From Ecdyonurus torrentis (taxonomy: Eukaryota; Arthropoda; Insecta; Ephemeroptera; Heptageniidae): a stretch of DNA of 64,000 nt. The notes below the pieces were generated by a model. The model saw only the letters and a list, made by a program, of their open reading frames with translations. It did not search any database and was not told where the DNA came from. Position numbers and translations under genes: made by a program. Shown here piece by piece: positions 1 to 12,395 of this stretch. The DNA lies in assembly GCA_949318235.1 (NCBI GenBank), contig OX439132.1, forward strand, positions 47,478,771 through 47,542,770. The letters run 5' to 3'. The stretch's first letter is position 1; each line of letters starts with the position of its first letter.

Positions 1-674
1 ATATTATCCTTTGCGATTATTTAGTACCTCGTGTGTCTTACATGTTTTTCACCACACAAGTAGTATAGGAAAATGTTGTAAAGATAAATAAGTGATTTTA
101 TGCGAAAATCACATGATGATGGAAAATTTACATGCGTCTCTCGCGTCTCTCAATTATATGCATCTAATTAATTTCAGTGCAGACGCGAGGCTCGCTGTGG
201 TATATGAAAGCTATTCACCGGTTTCAGACTGATGAAAAAAATTATGTACTGTATGTGTCTTAGGTCGATAAAATTTCTTGACAATTCCTTAAATGTTATT
301 TTGTCATATACATATACGCAAATTTAATATTGTCACAGCAATATTCGGAAGTCAAGTCAGAGAAATGAGTGTCAATTAACAGTCTGCAAAAGTTCTGTGG
401 GTAGTTTTCCCATTAAAAATAACCTATATTGAAAACATTAACCTAAATACATTAACAATAATTATTTCAGTTAAATACAATCACTGTCGTTTTCAAAACA
501 TTTAACAGCTTACTTGTACATATCTTTTGCGCGTAAATAGGGGCGTGTCTGATACAAAAAATGTCGACTTTTTTATACAATGGCTTTTTTTTTATTAGAT
601 ATTCTTGTAAAAATTAGTGACAATATGTAAAATAAGTTGTTTGATCATTGCAAACGAAAAAACCAATTTGGTTC
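1..674. other. AT-rich DNA, no gene seen
   Basis: Only short open frames occur here and I see no repeat pair. Nothing can be supported beyond AT-rich non-coding DNA. Confidence 0.6.
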
Positions 675-795
675 AAAATGGACTTAGGACATAAGTATTT
701 TTTCAAAAACGTGGACTTAGGACATTAGTAAATAATGAACCACTTGGACTTAGGACATTAGTAAATAATGAACCACGTGGACTTAGGACAATATA
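675..795. repeat. Short tandem repeat, about 35-bp unit
   Basis: The core TGGACTTAGGACAT recurs four times. The middle units share the extension TAGTAAATAATGAACCAC, giving about three units of roughly 35 bp with a degenerate first and last copy. No coding role is visible. Confidence 0.75.
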
Positions 796-819
796 GCGCA
801 GCCCCTTAATATATATATA

Positions 820-1060
820 CAGTAAAACCTCGATAAAGTGAACTTGAATATAGCAAAATTTCATTTTGGCGAAGTAATTTCACAAGTCCCGCCAATATGT
901 TCATGTAAAAGCATAGAGAAAATTCGTTATAACGAAATTACGTTAAAACAAATTCAAATTTTCACGAGGCGTTAACTATCCCGAAAATTTTTACTACTCT
1001 GCGTATGCGCGATTTTGAACATTACTGCCCACCATCAGCTGGGATTGAGATTGGCGATGA
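820..1060 (+). mobile_element. Possible pogo/Tigger-like terminal inverted repeat and remnant
   Basis: After a TA run the sequence begins CAGTAAAACCTCGATAAAGT, which resembles the ends of pogo/Tigger-type Tc1-mariner elements. The following bases contain CGTTATAACGAAATTACG, a common internal feature of such ends. I found no matching right terminus, so this is at best a solo end or a truncated MITE interrupted by the foldback that follows. The family assignment is from memory of the TIR pattern only. Confidence 0.35.
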
Positions 1061-1107
1061 ATATTGCTTTTTTCTCGAGCTGTTTTCTACTTTTTTGTTT
1101 TCTACTT

Positions 1108-2663
1108 ATATTAAATACGCATAAATCCGCATACATTACATAATATAATGCATGATTTTCAATTTTATCAGCTCTTCATAGAGAACATAGAGCACGTGGG
1201 TATTATATAAAATTTTATGATAGGGGGGAAAATTAATAATATATAAATTTGCGAATAATATATCTTATGCATGTACAGTATATTAAATGTATTGCTTTAT
1301 ACCGGCGGTAAAGTTGCACCATCCAAGGTGCTATAGAAAAAAAGGGTCAGAACTCTCAATTCGAAATTACATTTATGTTGTTGTTGTTGTTTTTTTGGAT
1401 GCTGTAATTTTGGAGAATACTAGTATGATTTTGAAAAATTTTAAAGGCTGGATAAGCATAATATTTATATTTTTTTATATATAATTTTGCAGGTACGCAA
1501 GCATATCATTAGTTTATAATTATGTTTTTTTTTTAAATTAAAACAAGAAAATAAACAATTGGAAATAAAATTAAGTTACAGCTCGAAGAATATGATCCCT
1601 ATATATATACATAAAACAATTATCTAAAAAATAAAGTGCAAATTCTTTCATCTCCTAATTTACTTTAGTTGTTTTCTTTTTTTATATGTATATTTAATAC
1701 ACACACGCACACATATATTTTTTATCAGGGCTGTAGTGCTAAAGGAACGCGTTGGAACAGTGTCCCGGCCACCTGGAACATTATCAGGAGAACGTAGTGC
1801 GACGGATTGCTAGACAAAATGTGCCCTAATTTTGAAATTAACTGACTAATTTTGCTGTCTATTTGGCCTTAATCCCACAAAATTTTCGCCCGTTACGCTA
1901 TTATGAAAACCCAACAATAGTTTCTTTGTCATATGATCGAGCCTTAAATAATGTCGTCGCTGTGGTTTTTATACTAGTTCGTGAATAACAGAAATTTGAT
2001 GTCGAACGTGTACTATTTAATTTCCTTTTTTTTTCTTTTAATTTTTCATATATCTATATAATTAATACTCATAAACAATGAAAACAATTAAAGTAAAGAG
2101 ATCAAAGAATTTTCACTTTATTTTTTAGATAATTGTTTTATGTATATATAGGGATCATTTTATTCGAGCTGTAATTTTATTTTATTTTCAATATAGTTTT
2201 TATATTCTTGTGTAATAAAAAAAAATTCCAACTAAAAAAAAATAAAAAAACATTATTAAAGTAATGCTTGCGGACCTGCAAAATTATATAAATAAATAAA
2301 AATTAATAAAAGTATGCCTATCCAGCATTTTAAATATTTTCAGAATTAGTGCAATATAGTTTTCTCAAAAATTAAAGCAAAAAAAAAAAAAAAAAAAAAA
2401 AGTAATGTTGAATTAGGAGTTCTGACTTTTTTTTCTATAGCACCTCGGATGGTGCAACTTTACCGCCGGTTTGAAGCAATACATTTAATATACTGTACAT
2501 ACATATGATATATTATGCGCAAATTTAACTATTATCAATTTGCCCCCCTACCATAAAATTTTATATAATGCGCACGAGCTCTATGTTTTCTATTAAGAGC
2601 TGATAAAATTGAAAATCATGCATTATATTATGTAATGTATGCGGATGTATGCGTATTTAATAT
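1108..2663. mobile_element. Foldback (long inverted repeat) element
   Basis: The left arm (about 1108-1690) and right arm (about 2080-2663) are diverged reverse complements. Both begin ATATTAAATACGCATA and share the block ACCGGCGGTAAAGTTGCACC, at 1302 on plus and near 2465 on minus. They also share a stretch ending in ACATAAAACAATTATCTAAA. The arms surround a spacer of roughly 390 bp. No transposase is encoded, so this is a non-autonomous foldback or long-TIR MITE. The arms differ by many substitutions and small indels, so it is not recent. The short open frame at 1287-1484 lies inside the arm and is not a gene. Confidence 0.8.
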
Positions 2664-2940
2664 GATTTATATTGTTTTGGTTTAAATAAAATAAACAAAG
2701 AGCATGCAAAAAATCACAACTCAATTTTCAAGTTATCATTTCAATAACTCTGTGAGTAATTGATAAAAATTTATAATTACGCAACACTACTTTGTAAACT
2801 GAAGTTTATACAAACTTAAAGTGTTTTCTACTTGTAATTTAGGTCAGCTATGACCACACGGACAACATTGCTACAATATTTACATTTATTAATTTTTGCG
2901 TTATAATATTTTTTATTCAAAAGGAATAGTTAGCCCAACT

Positions 2941-3190
2941 ATATAGATATAGATCAGTGGTTAGCCCTATACTTTGCCTACGATCACCTCGTGGCCGACC
3001 TCGGCTAACTTCGTGGAGCTTCGGAGTCTCTCACTCTGGAGACTCAAACTCTCGTGTGCTGATGTGCACCACCGGCCGCCAGCCGCCGCCAACTCTCTCA
3101 ACGCTCTAGCGCGGTGCCCCCGAACACACAACAAAGCTTCACGTGCAAGCCCCACGTCAACGTCTTTCTACTTTGGTAAAATTTTATGTT
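2941..3190. other. GC-rich island, SINE-like or exon-like, unresolved
   Basis: This is a sharp GC-rich patch in AT-rich DNA. On plus it starts GATCAGTGGTTAGCCCTATA and includes GCCTACGATC, which faintly resembles a tRNA-derived SINE head, but no clear B box follows. On minus a 62-codon frame ends in LAEVGHEVIVGKV. Either a SINE fragment or an old exon could explain it; I cannot choose. Confidence 0.3.
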
Positions 3191-3192
3191 AA

Positions 3193-4187
3193 ATGTAAAA
3201 CAATTTATTGTATTACATTTTTGTATTCAAAATATAATAATTATGGGTATTCAATAATACAATTTTTTGTTTAATTTATAATCAGTTCTACCAAACCATT
3301 TAATTATTTAAATATCAAAAATAAATAATATATTAGATTAATTAGTTTGAGCGCTTATATTGAACCCTGTGCTATTTCTATTATACTATTAAATCCTACA
3401 GAGTTCTTCTTTCTTCCCCCCCTCCCAACAAAGAGTCTGCTAGTTATATGCAAACACTTTTTTACCAAAATATTAAATCTTTGAAGTACGTTATAATGTT
3501 TTTATTCACTTAAATGAATACGTGATATATATAAATAAATAACATATTTTTATATTTAATAAAGAAAATTAATTAATTAATTAGTTAAAGAAAATAGCCA
3601 AAAACTACGTTTATCCTATACTGAGCTATGTTATTCATTGCTCATAAAGAGCATCGATAGGATTTACCATGACGTCACACTATATTAAAAAAGGTCTCAG
3701 TATGTTTAGTTTAACATTAGTTTAACGCGATGCCACCTAAGCAACGTGCTGGCACAAACCACTTTTGTGCGCCATAAAAAAAAAGAAAAAAGTAATAATA
3801 ACAAGAAAGTCAAGCACTGTTACAGACATTTAAACAATTTCTGATATATTCTGCTGTATTGTACAAATAGTGCTAAAAATGAGCTAGTATAATTATTACG
3901 TATTTATTATTTCAGTTTATGTAGCATATTTATTTAAATATCTTATTTTGCCTTCATATAACTATATTACGAATTTTATGTAGCATGAATAATAAAATTT
4001 ATTTTTGTCCGTGTAAACGATTTAAATTGTTCAATAATAAAAAATGTTACTTAGTATTTTTTATCATGGTGTTGCTTTTTTGTTTAAATTTTATTACTAA
4101 TTTTTAAATTACATGATTTTTTTTTTAAGAAAAATTTTATAATACAGTATATCGTTTAGAATTAAAAAGACAGAAAACTTAACCTAC
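3193..4187. other. AT-rich DNA, no gene seen
   Basis: I see low-complexity AT-rich sequence with one CRE-like TGACGTCA near 3670 but no coding frame, RNA gene or repeat pair. Confidence 0.55.
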
Positions 4188-4304
4188 CGTAACCCATGAA
4201 TCCTGTTCACTGGTGTTTGCAGTACTGGGTGAAGGTTGAAAGCATTTTTTTTCATCATTTTCTTCTTCTTTTTCACTATCACCGCTTTCCACAAAATTCA
4301 TCAT
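4188..4304 (-). CDS. Candidate first coding exon, acidic, 39 codons
   Basis: On the minus strand a frame starts with two methionine codons at 4304 and runs 39 codons without a stop. It is acidic (ESGDSEKEEENDEKK) and then serine/threonine-rich (PSPSTANTSEQDSW). It ends exactly at a splice donor, ACG|GTAGGT, with the intron starting at 4187. Composition and donor together look like a genuine initial exon, but I could not find a continuation on the minus strand downstream within the window. It could be the first exon of a gene continuing beyond position 1, a fossil exon, or chance. No function is proposed. Confidence 0.35.
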
Positions 4305-4900
4305 AGTTGAAAAAGAAATTAAGTATTTTTATCTTTCTTCTATGACCGATCGTGGAGTACTGTATGAATATAATGGAGAGGTGCTGTTGAAATCACTGGT
4401 GGCTGCATGGTTTTTGAGACGCACGCACCATAGTACCGTATGAAATATCCCTTTGTTCCTTACAGGGTTGACAATATGACTTTCTATCAAAGAAAGGTTT
4501 GAAACAGTAGTACAGCATTGCCATATTACTTTATTAAAACACAATGCAATAAACTGTATTGGAGAGCATACATACTGTAAATATATTAAATTATAATTAT
4601 ATTGATTTATTATTATTATTTTTATTTTATTTTGTGGCAAATTTTTGAAACAGCTATATTTGTTATGCAGATTATGGTTATAATTATGTATAGCTATATG
4701 CAATATAATAATAAAGTAATAATAAAGTAATATAATATATTACTATATACATAGTTATCACCATAGTCTGCGTAATATATTTCTATATTATAGAGAAGTA
4801 CGCACAGTAAATATTGCTATAGGAGGGGGGGACTCAATTTTTTTTATGTCATAACTTTGCCTAGAAAAAAAATAATTTTAATTTAAAACAATTTAATCGG
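4305..4900. other. AT-rich DNA, no gene seen
   Basis: Nothing is supported here; the minus-strand open frame at 4329-4703 is AT-driven and has no recognisable domain. Confidence 0.5.
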
Positions 4901-5100
4901 GTTCGGGTTTTTGAACCCATATTTTTCAAATGTTGGGTCCGCGGACCCTGGTCCCGGACCCTTCCAAAAATTTTCGGGTCCGCGGACCTGCGTCCGGAAA
5001 CCGTCGTAACAATTGTCGGGTCCGCGGACGCGAGTCCCAAAACGCGCCCAAAATCTCGGGTTTTAGAAGTTTCGGGTCCGGGTCCGTACCCCTGATATAT
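4901..5100. repeat. GC-rich repeat with three GGGTCCGCGGAC boxes
   Basis: The 12-mer GGGTCCGCGGAC starts at 4935, 4976 and 5018, a spacing of 41-42 bases, within a region rich in GGGTTCGGG/CCCGAACCC. The right end read on minus begins CAGGGGTACGGACCCGG, which resembles hAT termini of the CAGGGGT type. I did not find the opposite terminus or a target duplication. The open frames on both strands are a by-product of the palindromic boxes. Confidence 0.5.
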
Positions 5101-5760
5101 TCATTAAACCAAATTTGCATTTAATGAATGTGTGATAGCACTTTCAAATTTACATTATTGAATTTTTTTATATCTACTGAATTTGTTCAAATGCAATTTA
5201 AATACAACAATACAAATTATATGGCGTTTATGGATACAAAAATGAAAAATGTTTACGTATTGTTAATATGGTTATAAGTATATAATCTATATAAACAAAT
5301 GGCAGAGATCTTTTTTTCCTTAAAACTTAAATTAAATTCAGTTTTTCATCTAAAAAAAAATAATAATAATAATAAAATAAAAAGCGAAAAAACTTGAATT
5401 TTATTACAATTTTTTTTTATATAGAAAATTTATTTGTGCTGTAAAATTATTTTAATTGTTTCAAACAGTTGTAAACTAAAAATTGCAAACTAAAAAATAT
5501 TATATAATATATAAAACAAAATATTCTAAGTCGAAAATATTCCACTTTCAAATGAATGTTTATATGATGTATTAGTATTAGTAGGCATTTATTCATATTG
5601 TTCTTTATTTAACTTAGATTTCATTTTTCTATTTGTTGTAAAATAAAAATAAATAAAGTATATTGGTTTCAAGGGCCAAAAAAAAGCATACAAAACTTAA
5701 TACCAACCAGGTAAAAAAGGTCAGTTTTAGCATGAATAATAAGTAGAATCACAAACCTTT
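5101..5760. other. AT-rich DNA, no gene seen
   Basis: This is AT-rich sequence with short A and T runs; no coding frame or repeat pair was found. Confidence 0.5.
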
Positions 5761-6032
5761 GTTAGAAGTCACGTGACTAAAAAATATAGGTGGCTCCACT
5801 TGTGACAGAATTCTCAATTAGCGAGAGAGTTAGAGGCTTCTATCCAAGGGGCCAATAGCACTCACTCATAAAAAAATGCAAGTATAGCTCAATTTTTTTG
5901 TATATCTGTCTAGTTTTAAAAAAACATAGTAGCTGTGACAGGACTCAAAAAGTTTGAGTCCGGAAGCAAAAGTGAGTGCGGTCGCACGCTGTAAATACAG
6001 CGCGTGAGTCCTCTATACCCCTAGCGCTAGAG
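5761..6032. other. Unique-looking module leading into the ACTC array
   Basis: This stretch is less AT-rich than its left neighbour. It contains a perfect 9-bp-arm hairpin at 5941-5961 (GGACTCAAA, 3-base loop). It runs straight into the ACTC array, an arrangement like that of the (TTCA)n-tailed modules further right. It could be the body of a retroposon with a microsatellite tail, but no second copy is in the window. Confidence 0.3.
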
Positions 6033-6740
6033 CTCACTCACTGACTCACTCACTCACTCACTCACTCACTCACTCACTCACTCACTCACTCACTCACTCA
6101 CTCACTCACTCACTCACTCACTCACTCACTCACTCACTCACTCACTCACTCACTCACTCACTCACTCACTCACTCACTCACTCACTCACTCACTCACTCA
6201 CTCACTCACTCACTCACTCACTCACTCACTCACTCACTCACTCACTCACTCACTCACTCACTCTCTCACTCACTCACTCACTCACTCACTCACTCACTCA
6301 CTCACTCACTCACTCACTCACTCACTCACTCACTCACTCACTCACTCACTCACTCACTCACTCACTCACTCACTCACTCACTCACTCACTCACTCACTCA
6401 CTCACTCACTCACTCACTCACTCACTCACTCACTCACTCACTCACTCACTCACTCACTCACTCACTCACTCACTCACTCACTCACTCACTCACTCACTCA
6501 CTCACTCACTCACTCACTCACTCACTCACTCACTCACTCACTCACTCACTCACTCACTCACTCACTCACTCACTCACTCACTCACTCACTCACTCACTCA
6601 CTCACTCACTCACTCACTCACTCACTCACTCACTCACTCACTCACTCACTCACTCACTCACTCACTCACTCACTCACTCACTCACTCACTCACTCACTCA
6701 CTCACTCACTCACTCACTCACTCACTTACTCACACACACC
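6033..6740. repeat. (ACTC)n microsatellite, about 0.7 kb
   Basis: The tetranucleotide repeat is nearly uninterrupted, with single variants near 6042, 6261 and 6725. It decays into CACACACACCCACTCA at its right edge. Confidence 0.98.
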
Positions 6741-6837
6741 CACTCATACGTTTATGTTATTAAAGTTTCCACTGCTGGATATTGACAAGATTGATGAGGT
6801 AGGAGACTTAACGTGAGTGATAGCAGAGGACCAACTC

Positions 6838-6846
6838 TTTTTCTCT

Positions 6847-6882
<36 letters not shown>

Positions 6883-6893
6883 CTCTCTCTCTT
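6838..6893. repeat. (CT)n microsatellite
   Basis: An imperfect CT/TC run. The RERERE open frame on the minus strand is its translation and not a gene. Confidence 0.9.
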
Positions 6894-9800
6894 ATGATTA
6901 TGGAAATGCTTATAGAATAGAACATAGGCTACGGACTTATAATGTATATGCAAAATAACTATGTAGTTACATATCGTTAGCTTACTCGAGTTTTTTTGTA
7001 TCAGAGAAAGTAAATAAAAACCGAAATGTCGGGTTTGCATTGCTGTTAATCCGTCAATATTTACGCTAAAAATTAAAATAAAATATTTTCTATTATCAAT
7101 TTTTGTCTTCTTTAATAACGTATTTTTTAATTAATTTTTACACGTTTATTAAAATTGTAATTGAATAAAGAGCAAAAGAAACCATGACTTTTGTGATATT
7201 GTTTAGAAACGGGTAACTTTAAACTGTTGTAAAAGTCGCAATTTTTTTTATTTTCATTACCATTTACACTGCAGGTAGAAAGTATTATATTAAGTGCCTG
7301 TGTAAATTTTTTATTGTTAATTCGCAAAATTGCACCTTGTAGGTCTTATTTTTGCAACTTTGTGTAACTTTGTTGCTAGTGAAAATATTTTAATCCCGCT
7401 TTTAAAAAAAACTATTTTAACGCTAATAGAAATTTTTGTATCGAATTTTTAACAAAAAAATCGTCCTAAAAGTTACTTTAATAATTAAATTTAATTTGTA
7501 GCGAAACATCAAACATTGATACGTCAAAACTGGCAACGTTGCATACTAGAGTGGATTCTCTCTCTATCTCTCTCTTATACCTGAGAAGCGATGCTGTCGA
7601 GCTCGCAGACAGACGTACAATTTAATGCATGTTTTTTTTTAATCGCCAACTATTTATCACAATATTAATTTGACTAAAAACATCATAGAAATGCAATAAA
7701 CTTCATTGATGAATATGCGCATATAATTATCGCTATATGGCATGCCTTGTATATATTAATTTAATTAAAGAAGTAATTAAAATTTTAATTTATATAATTA
7801 ATTAATTTTTAAAATTATTAATTAATTAACATTTTCTATTGATTTTATACATAATACAATATGAAAATTATTACTCACGAAAACAATTTTTTTTCCAATT
7901 TGTAAGTTACTTTGCTACAATTATTATAACACTGAACTGAAACTTTTAGGACTCAAGTAATAGATTGGAAAACAAAGAGAAAAAATGCAAACGCAAATAA
8001 AACATGAAAAAAAAATGAAAATATCAGTGTTACTTTAGTGTAAAATTTAGATCCAGAAGAAAATACTTTCTATTTTTTTATTTAATTTTTTATTAATTTA
8101 TTATTATATTATTATTTTCTAAATTTTCTATAAAGTAATTTTTAAATGCATATGCGTTATATTAACTTAAAATAGAAATAAAAAAATTCCTCAAACTTAC
8201 ATAACTCCTGTGCTAACTATATTATTTCTTGTACTGCATGGAATATTTACAATAATTTATATACTACAATATTAAAATTATTACGCAAAAAACAAAAAAA
8301 AACTTTTTATTTATTTATAATTATTATTTTTTTAAGTTTAATTTGCCTAATTATAATAACACTGAATTGAAATTAAAACTTTTAGAATTCAGGAAACTGA
8401 TTGGAAATAAAAAAGAAAAAAATCAAACGCCAATGAAAATATAAGGGATACTTTAGTGTAAAATTTAGATCTAGAAAAAAATACTTTCTATTTTAAATTT
8501 TTTTCCGATTATTTTCCATAAAGTAAAACACATAATTTGGTGCATAAATTTATTAACACACGAGGGACATTATTATCTATTTTAATTAAAGCTTGAAATA
8601 TTTCATCTATTTGTATTGACGTAGTAATTGATTACGCAGTTAAATATATATTTTTAGAAGAAATTATTTGTTTCATTCCTTACATTTATAAGTTTTACAG
8701 CTATATACGCGAGTAAAAAAATGATTTCTAATTTGACAAATTTTAACCTCTGAATGCGCTATAACTGCAGGTATCATTAATTCCTAAAAATTTCTCTAGG
8801 AATTCTTAAATTAATCTGTACAGATAAATTATTTATTCATACTTATTATTTATAAGATTTTTAGAACGATAAATAGCTGGTGACCTTAAAAAAATTAAAT
8901 AAATTAATAATTTGATTTTTGGTTTTATAACAAAAAAGGTACGTTTTTTTGACAAATATTAAAAAAATTATATAAATATCCATAAGGTTGTTGCTTTAAT
9001 AAATTAAATTGATGCAGTAAATAAAATAATATAGTTAGCACAGGAGTTATGTAAGTTTTAGACAAAATAATAATAATTTTCCTATTGTGTGTTAATATAA
9101 CGCATATGCATTTAAAAATTACTAAATGGCAAATTTAAAAAATAATAATATCATAATGAATTAATAAAAAATTAAATAAAAAAATAGAAATTATTTTCTT
9201 CTGGATCTAAATTTTACACTAAAGTAACACTGATATTTTCATTTTTTTTTCATTTTTTTATTGGCGTTTGCATTTTTTCTCTTTGTTTAGCTAACAGTTT
9301 CTTGAGTTCTAAAAGTTTCAGTTCAGTATTATAATAATTGTAGCAAAGTTACTTAAAAATTTAAAAAAAAAAAAAAAAAATGTTTTCGTGCGTAATAATT
9401 TTAATATTGTATTATGTCAAAATTCGATAAAAAATGTTAATTAATTAATAATTTTATTTACTTATTATTTATATAAATTAAAATTTTATTTACTTCTTTA
9501 ATTCAATTAATATATACAAGCCATGCCATATAGCGATAATTATATGCGCATATTCATCAATGAACTTCAATGCATTTCTATGATGTTTTCAGTCAAATTA
9601 ATATTGTGATAAATAGTTAGCGATTAAAAAAAACATGCATTGAATTGTACGTCTGTCTGCGAGCTCGACAGCATCGCTTCTCAGGTATAAGAGAGAGATA
9701 GAGAGAGAATCCGCTCTAGTATGCAACGTTGCCAGTTTTGACGTATCAATGTTTGATGTTTCGCTACGAATTAAATTTAATTATTAAAGTAACTTTTAGG

Positions 9801-10152
9801 ACGATTTTTTTGTTAAAAATTCGATAGAAAAATTTCTATTAGTTTTAAAATAGTTTTTTTAAAAGCGGGATCAATATTTTTTCACTAGCAACAAAGTTAC
9901 ACAAAGTTGCAAAAATAAGACCAACAAGGTGCAATTTTGCGAATTAACAATAAAAAATTTACACAGGCACCTATTATAATACTTTCTACCTGCAGTGTAA
10001 ATGGTATGAAAATAAAAAAAAATTGCAACTTTTACAACAGTTTAAAGTTACCCGTTTCTAAACAATATCACAAAAGTCATGGTTTCTTTTGCTCTTTATT
10101 CAATTACAATTTTAATAAACGTGTAAAAATTAATTAAAAAATACGTTATTAA

Positions 10153-11009
10153 GGGGTAATGGGTCACGCAGGAATTTCAAGCATTTCCACCTAGATGGCA
10201 TTGTCATAGCTCAGGTAAAAGGGGGAAGGGGTGTCATACCCTGACGTCAACAAAAAGTGGAGTGAGTTAAAAAAATTGTAAGTTTATGACAAAGTTGGAG
10301 GGGATGCAAGACGGGGGAAAAAATAGCCCGGGGCTCAAAATTTGGAGACACATAGTCTAGTGGCTGTAGCGGTCTTTGTTTACTTTTTTCATGCATTGGT
10401 TTACCTTCATAGTTTTTTTTTTCATACCTGCCATCTGAAAAAAACGACCCAATTATCTTTTACGCGTCAATGATTTTGATAACTCGCGAAGTAACAGTCA
10501 CAGTGAATTAAATTCATTATATGTTAGTTTCATTAAAAATCATGTAGATTTCTTTTTTAATCGAAGTTCTAGCATTATTTTAAATTAACTTATTCAAATA
10601 AAAATATTACGTAATTTTTATTACTTTTAAATCACGAAAGTTCAAATTGACGGTAGAACTTCGATCAAAAAAGTAATTTGCATGATTTTTATTAAAACTA
10701 ACATCTGAAGTAAATTTGGTTTCATGTAAATGTTACTTCGCGAGTTATAAAAATCATTCACAGGTAAGATAATTGGGTTGTGTTTTCAGGTAACAGATAA
10801 TCCCTTCTTCTATTGAAAAACTGCTCATTGCTTCCTTGCTTTTATACTGCACCTTTTTTCTCTCTCATCGTTTGTTTGTGTTTTTCATAGAGCTTGGAAA
10901 AAATTATTCAAAATTTTATTTTGCATCGAAATTAATATCAAGCACCGGACTTGGGTTGATTAGATGTTTTGCTATAGTGTTTTACGAAGCCGTAACATCG
11001 GCCGGTATA

Positions 11010-11047
<38 letters not shown>

Positions 11048-12244
11048 ACAAAATACTTTGGAATATTTTTGTGAGTATTAATTGTTGTAAGGTTTCCAGT
11101 ATATGCATGCAAGAAAAATAATAATGATTAAAAAATAATTATAATAATAAATAATAAAAAATAAAACTAACTTTTATTTCTTAAGAAAATGATTGAAACT
11201 CACGTTTTTTCCTATATGCTGAGCAATGTTATTCATTGCTCCAATATGGCGTCGAAGCGCTTTCAGCTGGACGTTATGCTGAAAAATTGCGTCTTTTTTC
11301 TCTATTTTTTTAAATTTATTTATTCAAAGCCCTTTCATTTTTTTTTATCGCATATTTTAATTAAATCCTATTTCAAAAATGGCATCAATTTCCTTTATAG
11401 TTTTTGTCTGACTATACTTTAGTAGTATTTTTTTTATTATAATATTATATACGTTCGGGTTCGGGAATATACAACTTCAACTAAACTAAAATTGTTCCGT
11501 GTATATATATTTTATTTAGAATAAGAAGAAAGGTGTAAAAGTGTAAAGCAATACGAGCACTCAGGTAACAATGTAAATATTGCGAACTGCAGGCAGAGAA
11601 ACCGGCCGGCCAGGCGGAGAGGTTGAAACAAGGCATTAAAAAAATACCTCCCTCCACTTTGAAGAATATGTGCTCTATGACAAAGTACTTGAAAAGTCTA
11701 ATAGAGGCGCACTAATACTGCTGCATTAGAGAAAAGTTTCAAAAACCTTAGATTTTTTAATTATTTCACGTTCATCAATTTTAATAAAAAGTCATTTGCA
11801 AAAATATTTGTGTCCTAGTAAAGGTAATAAAATTGTCTAGCGGATAGACTAAGTCTCATAGTTTAATTCATACTTTTACTATATTTAATCATGCGCTGAA
11901 GTTAGGCTTATGATAAGTTTGAAAATATGCTTAAACTTCACTTAAAAAAATCATTTCAGAAATAATTTAAATTCCAGATTTATTCGCATCTAAAAAAAAT
12001 TTAAAGTAGCCAGTGCCCTTAACAAAAGTATGCTTAATGCAACAGTATAAAGAAAATATTAATTTTTCAGTTATTTAAGGAGATGAATGCGTTTTAAATT
12101 GCGAAAATTAAAACTGCGATTAAATGCTAATTAAACGTAAATTAAATATTTTAATGCAATTTTATTATTTATTTTTTTATGATATTGCTATATAATAACA
12201 ACTAAATTTTTTTAAAAAATTTTCACTCTGTAGCTCATTACCCC
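10153..12244. mobile_element. piggyBac-like non-autonomous element, TTAA-flanked, copy 1
   Basis: This 2092-bp insertion has inverted ends GGGGTAATG...CATTACCCC flanked by TTAA at 10149-10152 and 12245-12248. The uninterrupted site survives in the opposite foldback arm near 7105, where the minus strand reads CGTTATTAAAGAAGAC with a single TTAA. TTAA duplication is the hallmark of piggyBac-type transposition. No transposase frame is present, so it would depend on an enzyme supplied in trans. The short frames inside (10836-11081, 11189-11422) have no recognisable domain. Confidence 0.85.
10438..10785. repeat. Palindrome nested in the piggyBac-like element
   Basis: Arms of about 165 bp are reverse complements around a centre near 10612. 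Landmarks are ACCCAATTATCTT at the outer ends and ATAACTCGCGAAGTAAC, which is repeated inverted. The same structure recurs in copy 2 near 24310-24657. It may be a separate MITE nested in the larger element. Confidence 0.75.
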
Positions 12245-12395
12245 TTAAAGAAGACAAAAATTGATATTAGAAAATTTTTTATTTTTATTTTTAGCGTAAA
12301 TATTGACGGATTTACAGCAATGCAAACCCGAGATTTCGGTTTTTATTTACTTTCTCTGATACGAGAAATCTAGATTAAACTAACGATATATCAAA

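Larger units (their letters stand above)
6945..12395. mobile_element. Large foldback: about 1.2-kb inverted arms, interrupted by nested insertions
   Basis: The left arm (about 6945-8225) is repeated in reverse complement at about 9035-10152, continuing at 12245-12395 beyond an inserted TTAA element. Shared landmarks are GAAGCGATGCTGTCGAGCTC (7584, minus copy near 9660), AATTTAGATCCAGAAGAAAA (near 8045, minus copy near 9195) and GTCAATATTTACGCTAAAAA (7052, minus copy near 12290). The central 0.8 kb is AT-rich. Short frames starting MRINNKKFTQA on opposite strands (7127-7327 minus, 9937-10137 plus) are the same non-coding stretch in each arm. No transposase is seen. Confidence 0.75.

Noticed and set aside
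2941..3010. tRNA gene or clear tRNA-derived SINE
   Set aside because: A weak A-box-like TGGTTAGCCC is present, but no convincing B box or cloverleaf could be formed.
7127..10137. Conserved MRINNKKFTQA frames at 7127-7327, 9937-10137 and 23809-24009
   Set aside because: Conservation is explained by the inverted arms and the segmental duplication; there is no domain and no coding signature.
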